Shown here piece after piece: positions 1 to 5,526 of a DNA stretch of 5,526 nucleotides. A program made the translations under genes and the position numbers. Origin of the DNA: Halanaerobiales bacterium (lineage in GTDB: Bacteria > Bacillota_F > Halanaerobiia > DY22613); NCBI GenBank assembly GCA_023128035.1, contig JAGMES010000239.1, forward strand, positions 1 through 5,526. Direction: 5' to 3'. Positions within the stretch are counted from its first letter, which is position 1. Each line of letters opens with the position of its first letter. The notes under the pieces are model-generated. The model saw only the letters and a list, made by a program, of their open reading frames with translations. It ran no database searches and was not told the DNA's origin.

Positions 1-519
1 TTGTTGATTCGACTGAATAGTTACGTTTTTTTTAGAAAATGAAAGGTGGAATGACTTCTTAAACAAAATTGATATTAAGACAGGAGATTTCTTTTACATT
101 CCATTTGGGACAATTCATGCAATATTAAGTGACACGCTTATATATGAAGTGCAACAGCCTTCAGATATAACATATAGATTATATGACTTTGATAGGATGA
201 ACGCTGGAAATAAAAGAGAACTACATACAGAGAAAGCAATGAAAGTTGCAAAAGTTCCTCATGTGAACATTACACCAGTGAGTAAGATAGATGGTGATAT
301 CACAACATTAAGTTTGAATATTTTTCAGTATTCAAACTTAATGTTGATGGAAAAAAACAAACTACAATTGATAAACCGTTTCTTTGTGTAACTGTAATTG
401 ACGGTGAAGGAAAGGTTAATAATCAGAGTGTAGAAAAGGGAATGAATTTTATTCTTACCAGTGATGAAACAACATTTAGGGTAGATGGAAAGGTTGAAAT
501 GATTATTTCAAGTACTTAG
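1..519 (+). pseudogene. manA: Class I mannose-6-phosphate isomerase, C-terminal half, multiply frameshifted
   Basis: Class I phosphomannose isomerase interconverts fructose-6-P and mannose-6-P in the cytoplasm using a metal ion. The reading frame from about 26 to 316 carries family motifs: GDFFYIPFGTIHAI (with the conserved His) and IYEVQQPSDITYRLYDFDR. The family is about 310-320 residues, so the N-terminal half lies left of the window. Three lesions are visible. Bases 3-26 read VDSTE-stop-LR in another frame, with TAG at 18-20. An 8-T run at 26-33 then shifts the frame, as if one T were lost. Near 312-316 one base is missing, after which the protein resumes as EYFSVFKLNVDG and runs to TAG at 517-519. 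The tail stays recognisable to the end, so the decay is recent or the indels are errors. It lies directly upstream of the sugar-phosphate mutase gene, a sensible pathway partner. The family call is firm; functional loss is inferred. Confidence 0.88.
303..346. repeat. Perfect 18-bp inverted repeat, 8-base loop, inside manA
   Basis: CAACATTAAGTTTGAATA at 303-320 is exactly reverse-complemented at 329-346, with loop TTTTTCAG at 321-328. The manA frame change (312-316) lies inside the left arm. It has no trailing T-run, so it does not look like an intrinsic terminator. It may be a by-product of template switching on an imperfect palindrome, or an artefact. Confidence 0.9.
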
Positions 520-534
520 GAAGGTAGTAGTATA

Positions 535-2255
535 ATGAAGTTTATGGATAAATATCTTGAATGGGTTAACGGTTCGGTGATAAATGGAAGTGTGAAAGAA
601 GAGTTAACTGAGATACTTAATGACAAAGAAGAAATTGAAGATAGGTTTCATTGTGATTTAAAATTTGGAACGGGTGGATTAAGGGGGGTAATCGGTGCTG
701 GAACAAATAGAATGAACATATACACAGTACGAAGAACAACTCAAGGACTTGCTGAGTATATTAATAATAACTTTGATGGGGAAAAAAGTGTTGCAATAGC
801 TTATGATTCAAGAAATTTTTCGGATGTGTTTTCTAAAGAAGCAGCACTTGTATTAGTTGCAAATGATATAAAGGTATATCTTTTTGATGATTTGCGGCCA
901 ACGCCAGAACTTTCATTTGCAGTAAGATATCTAAACTGTGTAGCTGGAATTGTAATTACTGCAAGTCATAATCCCAAAGAATATAACGGATATAAAGTAT
1001 ATGCAATGATGGCGGACAAATAACTTTAGAAGTAGCAAATAAAATAATTGATGAAATTGATAAAGTACATATATTTAAAGGCGCTAAATTAGTAAATGAA
1101 GAAGAAGCTTTAAGAGATAATCGACTTATATATATTGGTGATGAAATTGATAAAATATATGTAGATAAGGTTGTAAACTTATCTATGAATAAGGAATTTG
1201 CCAATAGTGATAATTCACTTCGCATTGTTTATACGCCTTTACATGGTTCAGGCCTACTGCCAATAAAAATGGTTATTAATAAAATTGGGTATAAAGATGT
1301 CTATTATGTAGAAAGCCAGATTAAGCCTGATGGAAATTTTCCTACAGTCAAGTCGCCTAATCCAGAGGAAAATGAAGCGTTTGAAGAAAGTATTAAGCTT
1401 TCAAAAGAAATGAATGCTGATATTATCTTAGGTACTGATCCTGATGCAGATAGGGTTGGAGTAGTAATTAAAGATGCTAGTGGAAATTATAAGAATCTAA
1501 CTGGAAATCAGATTGGGGCATTGCTAACTTATTATATGATTTTAACAAAGAAGAGCATTAGTGATAGGGATGTAGTAATAAAAACAATAGTAACATCAGA
1601 CTTAGGCGGAAATATTGTCAAATCAAAGGGTGGAACAGTAATTGAAACTTTAACAGGATTCAAGTATATCGGTGAAAAAATCAAAGAATTAGAAATAGCA
1701 GGTAAGCAAAGTTTCTTGTTTGGTTATGAAGAAAGTTATGGATACTTAGCTGGAACTTTTGTTAGAGATAAAGATGCAATTATCGCAAGCGTGCTTATTT
1801 TAGAAATGGCAAATTATTTTAAAATGAAGGGCATGACGCTATTTGATGTGTTGGAAAACATTTACAAAGAATATGGATACTATTCTGACCACTTAGAAAG
1901 TTATACGTTTAAGGGTGTTGATGGTAAAGAAAAGATAAGTAGAATTGTAGGAGAATTCAGGAATTACAATAAATTAATAAGTTATTTTGATGGGGTTGTC
2001 AAAATTGAGGATTATGCAATAAACGAAAGATATATGATTGATTCACAGGAAAAGGAAATGATTGAATTGCCTGAAGCAAATGTGATAAAGATATATCTTG
2101 AAGATGATTCTTGGTTTGCCGTTAGACCTTCTGGAACTGAGCCTAAATTGAAGGTATATATTTCTGTTACTAGGAAAACATCTGAAGCATCACATGCTTC
2201 AATGGAAAATCTAAAAGAAATAATTAAAACATATCTCAATGAATTTATGAATTAG
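535..2255 (+). pseudogene. pgcA: PgcA-type phosphoglucomutase/phosphomannomutase, one single-base frameshift
   Basis: This alpha-D-phosphohexomutase moves phosphate between C6 and C1 of glucose or mannose through a phosphoserine. The start at 535 follows GGAAGG at 519-524, which overlaps the manA stop codon. Residues 1-162 include FGTGGLRG (44-51) and the phosphoserine loop TASHNP (Ser144). The frame then breaks at 1003-1006: loss of one A turns the expected YANDGGQITL into a stop at 1021. The correct frame continues without a stop from 1005 to 2255. It contains the metal site DPDADRVG (1437-1460, about residue 302), the sugar loop GYEESYGY (1722-1745, about 397) and the phosphate site RPSGTEPK (2124, about 531). 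Corrected length is about 573 residues, normal for Bacillus PgcA-like enzymes. With manA upstream, a phosphomannomutase role in GDP-mannose supply is possible; sequence alone does not decide glucose versus mannose. The indel could be a sequencing error, since nothing else is damaged. Confidence 0.93.
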
Positions 2256-2414
2256 TCATAAAAAAAGTAACTCTCAATGTCATTCAGTTAGTACATTGAG
2301 GACAACACCTTGTTTCATTAGAGCATTGTGTTAAGAGTATCAATAAATTGAGCGATTCTATCAAATGAAGATGAGTGAGAATAACATTCTATAAAGCCTT
2401 TCATGTATAATGAA
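2256..2414. other. Intergenic spacer between pgcA and the IS element
   Basis: No protein or RNA gene is recognised here. It contains one 8-bp hairpin just after the pgcA stop and otherwise AT-rich sequence ending at the left terminus of the IS. A TATAAT at 2406-2411 lacks a plausible -35 and I do not call it a promoter. Confidence 0.6.
2259..2300 (-). terminator. Possible minus-strand terminator hairpin after pgcA
   Basis: CTCAATGT (2273-2280) and ACATTGAG (2293-2300) form a perfect 8-bp stem with a 12-base loop. A run of seven A just left of it (seven T on the minus strand) suits termination of minus-strand transcripts coming out of the IS, but about five bases separate stem and T-run, which weakens the call. 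On the plus strand there is no T-run, so it is a poor pgcA terminator. Confidence 0.3.
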
Positions 2415-2433
2415 CCCGAATTATTCATGAAAC
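2415..2433 (+). repeat. Left terminal inverted repeat of the IS
   Basis: CCCGAATTATTCATGAAAC matches the reverse complement of 4035-4053 at 17 of 19 positions. It sets the left boundary, because the match ends exactly at the first C. Confidence 0.88.
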
Positions 2434-2558
2434 TTAAAAATGAAAAGGTACATCATATTAACATACCCTAAGTTCAAAAAAATGTAAAGATTGTTTTGAC
2501 GGATTCGTTTTCATTATGTATTCTCAAAAAAAAGAAAGTCAGATGAACCATTATTCCT

Positions 2559-2592
2559 AAAAAAGCATAGACTTATCCCTTGGTCTTGCTTT
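2559..2592 (-). terminator. Intrinsic terminator of the transposase gene
   Basis: On the minus strand, AAAGCAAGAC (2592-2583) pairs with GTCT-a-TGCTTT (2572-2562), a 10-bp stem with one bulged base and a 10-base loop. The second arm runs straight into a T-run (A 2559-2564 on the plus strand). It lies about 40 bases beyond the transposase stop and inside the IS. A weaker 5-bp stem overlapping the stop (2614-2632) is also followed by T. Confidence 0.6.
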
Positions 2593-2628
2593 CTAAATTT
2601 TGATTTTACAAAAATGACGTCGTTACTG

Positions 2629-3880
2629 TCATCCAAACGAAGGTAATAACTCTATCCGTTCAAACAGATCAACGAAAAAACTTTTGTATGGATAGCTACT
2701 ACAAAGTTTGAACGTACTATATCTCCCTGAGCAGATAAAGCGACCAGCCACTTTCGTGAGCAATGTTCGTAGCGTATGCATTCGTTTTGGCTTTTCATCC
2801 TCCGAAAAGCACAACCGTCTCATTAGGTTGTTTAGGTTGTAAGCTAAAACCATTTGCATCAACCTATTAGCATTTGCTATATAAGAAGAATGGCTCAAGG
2901 TATCCATCCCAAAATCAAGTTTAGCTTCTTTAATGAAGTTTTCCATAGTGCCACGTTTGCTATAGAATCTGATAACATCTTTGGCACTAGCTTTCATAGA
3001 AGTAACTACGAAAGTATAACTCGGCAAAAGTTCTCCTGTTTTTCTTTGAATTTTGCAAACGACTCGGCGCTCCTTATCCCAGCTCTTCGCACGGTACATA
3101 AATTCACCATAATGGGTATGCATTTTTGTAAAATCGGAACCATATTTATCATAAAACTCCTCAGTGAGTTCTGTAGACAACTTTGAAAGAATGGCGTTTA
3201 CCTTTAGACGAATGGCATATGCAACGCTCTGCTTTTTGGCTAATTCATAAAGTTTTGGCATAGCAAAACCACTGTCAGCACGAATGACCAAAGAGGTTTT
3301 TTTATGCATCTTTCTATAGCGTACAAGAACAGGATCCATAAATCTGGTAACATTTCTAGAGGTGTAAACATTGCCACTTCTAAGTTCTGCCTTGATGAGA
3401 TCACCAGTCATTCCGTCGAACACCATAAGTGGGTGGAAACCAGTAGAACTGTAGTGAAAATTATAAGCGGAACCATGCTGTTTTCCATAGGTGTTGATGT
3501 GTGTGGAATCAAGATCAAAAATAATAGATTCAGGATGCTCTATTTTGTAAGCACGATTAAAAAGTTCTGTATTAATGTATTCCATCATCTTAAAAGTACT
3601 TTTATTGAGCTCATTATTTCGTCTGGAAACTGTGGGCTGTGAAGCGAGTCTATCAGTCTTTAAAATTTCTTTGCAGAATCACATCAGCCCTCCTGTAAGT
3701 CAAATGCGATTCAACAACCTCATCATTTTCAAAAGTTTCTTTAACGAATTTGCTGAATCCAATTTTTTCATCGAAACTTCTATAAGCTAAAAGTCCTGAA
3801 TCGGAAGATAGATTACCCCCTTCGAAATTTATTGAAAGTTTGTTATTGAAATTTAGTGATTTAACCTGTATAATTGTCAT
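2629..3880 (-). pseudogene. IS1380-family transposase, internal deletion with frameshift
   Basis: This DDE transposase would cut and join the IS ends. It begins at ATG 3880-3878, preceded by GAGGG nine bases upstream. The first frame (3880 to about 3670) carries the family N-terminus, including NFEGGNLSSDSGLLAYRSFDE and YRRADVILQR. The second frame resumes near 3669 as EILKTDRLASQPTVSR and runs to 2629. It carries the DDE-type catalytic motifs FDLDSTH, RADSGFA and KRGTMENFIKEAK, which are residues 25-27, 105 and about 216 counted from the Met at 3588. IS1380 proteins normally hold a few dozen more residues between the QR and LASQPT blocks. The junction AGAAATT therefore looks like a deletion of roughly 70-100 bases, of length 3n+2, so the frames do not join. 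Programmed frameshifting is not expected in this family. The rest of the protein is undamaged, so the lesion is probably recent. Confidence 0.88.
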
Positions 3881-3952
3881 AGAAAAGAGCCCTCTTTCTT
3901 TTGATAATTTTGTTTAGTCACTTAATTATATCAGATTTGAGGGTTCTTTTCT
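3881..3952 (-). promoter_or_regulatory. 14-bp inverted repeat able to mask the transposase RBS
   Basis: AGAAAAGAGCCCTC (3881-3894) and GAGGGTTCTTTTCT (3939-3952) are inverted copies with one mismatch, 44 bases apart. In a minus-strand RNA that starts outside the IS, both arms are present. The second arm then contains the transposase RBS (GAGGG, 3894-3890) and ends exactly against the ATG. An RNA made from the -10 at 3925-3930 starts between the arms, lacks the first arm and leaves the RBS free. IS10 and IS50 are known to use this layout against read-through activation; its function here is inferred. Confidence 0.65.
3925..3933 (-). promoter_or_regulatory. Extended -10 promoter of the transposase
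   Basis: The minus strand reads TGATATAAT: a perfect TATAAT (3930-3925) with the TG of an extended -10 element (3933-3932). The -35 region about 17 bases upstream is poor (AAGAAA), as extended -10 promoters tolerate. The predicted start is near 3918, giving a leader of about 38 bases before ATG 3880. Confidence 0.6.
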
Positions 3953-4034
3953 TTTTATTTTTTATCACCCAATGGGTGAAAGATTCTTATAGGCTAAGTA
4001 TTTGATTTTAGCTGTATATGGCGGTTTTTATACT

Positions 4035-4053
4035 GTTACGTGAATAATTCGGG
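4035..4053 (-). repeat. Right terminal inverted repeat of the IS
   Basis: On the minus strand it reads CCCGAATTATTCACGTAAC, matching the left end at 17 of 19 positions. The base after GGG (4053) no longer matches, which fixes the boundary. Confidence 0.88.
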
Positions 4054-4134
4054 ATTAACTATTGCTTTAGCTCATATTGCGAATGAAATTTAATTGAGGT
4101 TTTAGTTAGACAAGCATGTACGCCTACATCTTCT

Positions 4135-4191
4135 AACATGATCGCAATAACCATCATGACAATGAATTAAGTCGGCTATTGCAATCATGTT
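4135..4191. repeat. 18-bp imperfect inverted repeat (long hairpin)
   Basis: AACATGATCGCAATAACC (4135-4152) and GGCTATTGCAATCATGTT (4174-4191) are inverted copies at 16 of 18 positions around a 21-base loop. It lies 80 bases right of the IS in a stretch with no recognised gene. Neither side has a T-run, so it is not an obvious terminator. It could be a structured RNA segment (see the next feature) or a protein-binding palindrome. Confidence 0.7.
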
Positions 4192-4236
4192 CTGCGAAAT
4201 GGTGGAAAAGTCGAAGTTCATAAGAAAAACGTGACT

Positions 4237-4302
4237 AGGTCTATGTCGGTTGATTATGGATCTGTGTGGGGGGCATCGAGTGATCGGTGTTTCTACCGTG
4301 AC
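4237..4302 (+). ncRNA. Candidate group II intron 3' end (domain V/VI-like hairpins)
   Basis: Two hairpins follow one another. The first pairs 4237-4245 with 4255-4263 (9 bp including three G-U pairs). The second pairs GGGGCATCG (4270-4278) with CGGTGTTTC (4285-4293), also 9 bp with several G-U pairs, extended by G4269-T4294 and then an unpaired A at 4295 before C4296. The sequence ends CTACCGTGAC, with the unpaired A seven bases before 4302; that is the layout of domain VI of group II introns, with its branch-point A near the 3' end. The first hairpin lacks the canonical domain V sequence and loop, so the assignment is tentative. A maturase scrap lies 190 bases downstream. The antisense reading GTVTVETPITRCPPHRS resembles short hypothetical proteins I recall, as expected if the DNA rather than a protein is conserved. 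Confidence 0.33.
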
Positions 4303-4354
4303 GGTGCCATGTAAAGATAAATATAAAAATTAAGTAAACAAGGTTAGTGAAAAA

Positions 4355-4618
4355 ATGCTTACAAAATTAAAACTTTGCAATTTTCGTTGTTTTGCACGTC
4401 ATACTATTCCTTTAAAAGAAAATACAATAATTGTAGGTCGAAATAATGCTGGGAAATCTACAATTGTTGAAGCGAGTAATTTTGTTCATCTAAAAAAGAA
4501 AGAAAAATTATTAATGCAGGTGGAAAAAGAACTGAATCCTGTTATTCGTGGATGGAGGATCTATTTCAAAATAAGTAACTCAACAAAGAAGTTTCAGAAA
4601 TGGCAACGTCGACTATGA
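4355..4618 (+). pseudogene. AAA/OLD-like ATPase N-terminus fused to a group II maturase scrap
   Basis: This 87-codon frame is a chimera. Residues 1-40 are the start of a RecF/OLD-like AAA ATPase: the opening strand LTKLKLCNFRCFARHTI, then Walker A GRNNAGKST (28-36) and IVEA. Such proteins usually exceed 300 residues and need Walker B, signature and often TOPRIM regions, none of which is here. From about residue 47 the sequence changes to the maturase (domain X) type ELNPVIRGWRIYFKISNS with QRRL at the end. The start is preceded only by a modest AAGG at 4340-4343, 11 bases from the ATG. The ATPase gene was most likely truncated by insertion or deletion involving a group II intron. OLD-like ATPases often occur in defence or DNA-repair settings, but this remnant alone supports no function. 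A small expressed fusion peptide cannot be excluded. Confidence 0.72.
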
Positions 4619-4657
4619 CTAAAATATCTATTTAAGCAGGAACTACGTTCTCGATGA
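4493..4657 (+). pseudogene. C-terminal remnant of a group II intron reverse transcriptase/maturase
   Basis: From about 4493 the frame reads KEKLLMQVEKELNPVIRGW, then YFKISNSTKKFQKWQRRL. The block LNPVIRGW-x-x-YF and the basic RRLR that follows are typical of the maturase domain of group II intron proteins, which helps intron splicing and retrohoming. A TGA at 4616-4618 replaces what is probably CGA (Arg); beyond it the same frame continues as LKYLFKQELRSR to a second TGA at 4655-4657. The reverse transcriptase domain is entirely absent, and no domain V or VI hairpin follows before topB, so this is a dead fragment with both sides missing. The family call rests on one motif block, recognised from memory. 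Confidence 0.68.
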
Positions 4658-4681
4658 AGAATCTATTTAATTTAAAGAGAA

Positions 4682-4700
4682 TGTCTGTTCGATTCAGACA
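4682..4700 (+). promoter_or_regulatory. Small hairpin just before the topB RBS
   Basis: TGTCTG (4682-4687) and CAGACA (4695-4700) form a perfect 6-bp stem with a 7-base loop, ending two bases before the AGGAG at 4703-4707. It could affect topB translation or be an operator; nothing in the sequence decides which. Confidence 0.35.
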
Positions 4701-4715
4701 ACAGGAGTTGATTAT

Positions 4716-5526
4716 ATGATTCTTATCGTAGCAGAAAAACCATCTGTAGCTCGAAGTCTTGCTTCCGTTCTGGGGGTTAAGGGTAAAAAAGATGGATATC
4801 TAGAGGGCAATGGGTATTGGATCACCTGGGCCTATGGTCATCTGATCACCTTAAAAGAACCCAAGGAATTAGATGAACGATATAAGTATTGGCGTTTGGA
4901 GGATCTTCCGATTGTCCCGGCGAGTCTCAAGTTCAAGATTATTGAAAAAAAACAGTTTGGTGTGATCAGGCAACTGGCACTGAAAGCCTCTCAGATTATC
5001 AATGCTTGTGATGCCGCTCGTGAAGGTGAACTGATCTTTCGGTTGATCCACCTGGTCTCTGGAGTAAAAAATATTCCAGTAAAGAGGCTGTGGCTCAACT
5101 CACAGACCGACGAAGCCATAAAGAAAGCCTTCAAAAATCTAAAACCTTCAGCTCAGTATGATAACCTCTATAAATGTGCTAGAAGTCGGATGTTTGCCGA
5201 TTGGCTGATTGGGATGAACGCCACTCGTGCCTTCACCGTCAAATTTGGGGGCAAAGGAAATGTCCTAAGTGTAGGTCGAGTTCAGACACCAACTCTGGCA
5301 TTTGTCGTCCAGAGAGCAGAGGAGATCGAGAACTTCGTCCCCCAGACTTTCTGGGAGCTTTTCATTGATACCCAGTACGGTGAATTTAAATGGTTTGATG
5401 AAGATGGCGATCGAATCTTAAAACAAACTCATCTAGAAGAGTTAAAGCAAAAGTTAGAACCTACCGCAAAAGTCACAAAAGTCCAACGGAAAGTAGAGAA
5501 GAAAAATCCGCCTTTACTTTATGACC
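4716..5526 (+). CDS. topB: DNA topoisomerase III, N-terminal part (runs off window)
   Basis: Topoisomerase III is a type IA enzyme that cuts and passes single DNA strands and helps resolve replication and recombination intermediates. The ATG at 4716 lies eight bases after AGGAG (4703-4707) and gives the expected N-terminus MILIVAEKPSVAR. The frame is open for 270 codons to the window edge; the family is about 700 residues. The TOPRIM domain shows Glu7 and the acidic motif DAAREGE (99-105), in which the second Asp of DxDxE is Ala, as is common in Gram-positive and plasmid-type enzymes. Later come KRLWLNSQTDEA (123-134), ADWLIGMNATRA (161-172) and LSVGRVQTPTLA (184-195). The active-site tyrosine should lie beyond the window. 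Codons end in G or C far more often than in pgcA, which suggests separate ancestry. TopB of this kind is common on plasmids and conjugative elements; that setting is inferred. Confidence 0.95.
   Translation, partial: MILIVAEKPSVARSLASVLGVKGKKDGYLEGNGYWITWAYGHLITLKEPKELDERYKYWRLEDLPIVPASLKFKIIEKKQFGVIRQLALKASQIINACDAAREGELIFRLIHLVSGVKNIPVKRLWLNSQTDEAIKKAFKNLKPSAQYDNLYKCARSRMFADWLIGMNATRAFTVKFGGKGNVLSVGRVQTPTLAFVVQRAEEIENFVPQTFWELFIDTQYGEFKWFDEDGDRILKQTHLEELKQKLEPTAKVTKVQRKVEKKNPPLLYD

Larger units (their letters stand above)
2415..4053 (-). mobile_element. IS1380-family insertion sequence, complete ends, broken transposase
   Basis: The 1639-bp element is bounded by inverted repeats CCCGAATTATTCATGAAAC (2415-2433) and, on the other strand, CCCGAATTATTCACGTAAC (4053-4035): 17 of 19 bases match and the outer 13 are identical. 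It encodes one minus-strand IS1380-family transposase (2629-3880) with its own extended -10 promoter and a terminator inside the left end. Flanks are ATGAA (2410-2414) and ATTAA (4054-4058), at best a degenerate 5-bp target duplication, so the insertion is old or one flank was rearranged. A short palindrome TCACCCAATGGGTGA lies at 3965-3979 near the right end. The element is probably unable to move itself because the transposase is disrupted, but both ends could still be used by a transposase supplied from an intact copy. Confidence 0.88.
4054..4354. other. Gene-free stretch between the IS and the ATPase fragment
   Basis: No frame on either strand gives a recognisable protein. The longest opening is a minus-strand frame at about 4102-4329 with no upstream start codon, RBS or known domain. 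The content I can support is the long hairpin (4135-4191) and the two hairpins at 4237-4302. The last 50 bases are A-rich leader for the frame starting at 4355. Confidence 0.6.

Noticed and set aside
956..1225. Minus-strand open frame of 89 codons across the pgcA break
   Set aside because: It is antisense to the conserved mutase catalytic region, has no RBS and no recognisable domain; the real protein on the plus strand explains the sequence.
2406..2411. TATAAT just left of the IS
   Set aside because: No -35 at a suitable distance and no gene downstream on the plus strand; chance in AT-rich DNA.
3653..3657. Programmed frameshift in the transposase
   Set aside because: There is no slippery heptamer with overlapping frames of the IS3 or IS1 kind, IS1380 proteins are normally made from a single frame, and family residues are missing at the junction, so a deletion fits better.
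2854..3790. Three plus-strand open frames (about 2854-3186, 3304-3642, 3575-3790)
   Set aside because: All lie antisense to the IS1380 transposase, whose catalytic motifs are clear. No start signals or known domains.
4102..4329. Minus-strand frame containing GTVTVETPITRCPPHRS
   Set aside because: It has no start codon before an internal Met and no RBS, and the motif coincides with the G-rich hairpin on the other strand. It is more likely a translation of a conserved nucleic-acid element than a gene.
4869..5051. Minus-strand 60-codon frame inside topB
   Set aside because: Shadow of the topoisomerase reading frame; no independent evidence.
1..5526. CRISPR array, tRNA, rRNA, riboswitch or toxin-antitoxin pair
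   Set aside because: No regularly spaced repeats, no cloverleaf with CCA-proximal pairing and no recognised small gene pair were found by reading; the hairpins present are listed separately.

Overview
The window reads as low-GC Gram-positive (Bacillota, Clostridia-like) DNA. The left part is AT-rich with A/T-ending codons, the protein families match Firmicute relatives best from memory, and ribosome binding sites are strong AGGAGG-like sequences. No rRNA or tRNA is present to fix the taxon. The dominant theme is decay and mobile DNA: every complete or near-complete reading frame left of 4700 carries a lesion.

Layout. 1-519 is the C-terminal half of a mannose-6-phosphate isomerase gene (manA) with a nonsense codon and two frameshifts; the second frameshift sits on a perfect 18-bp inverted repeat. 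535-2255 is a PgcA-type phosphoglucomutase/phosphomannomutase, complete in all catalytic motifs but split by one single-base frameshift. The two are co-oriented, 15 bases apart, and would interconvert fructose-6-P, mannose-6-P and mannose-1-P (or glucose-6-P and glucose-1-P) for sugar-nucleotide supply. 2415-4053 is a whole IS1380-family insertion sequence on the opposite strand, with 19-bp terminal inverted repeats, a transposase broken by an internal out-of-frame deletion, a terminator, an extended -10 promoter and a long inverted repeat that can hide the transposase ribosome binding site in read-through transcripts.

4054-4354 has no convincing protein gene but holds a long imperfect hairpin and two consecutive hairpins that resemble the 3' end of a group II intron. 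4355-4657 is a chimera: the first about 40 residues of an AAA/OLD-like ATPase (Walker A present) joined to a C-terminal scrap of a group II intron maturase. From 4716 to the window edge runs an intact DNA topoisomerase III gene (topB), visibly richer in G/C-ending codons than everything to its left, suggesting a different origin such as a conjugative or other mobile element.

I see no convincing new defence or other multi-gene system. The points most worth a second look are the RBS-hiding repeat of the IS, the palindrome at the manA frameshift, the structured 4135-4302 region, and the ATPase-maturase chimera. Several lesions are single-base indels, so sequencing or assembly error must be excluded before calling them natural.
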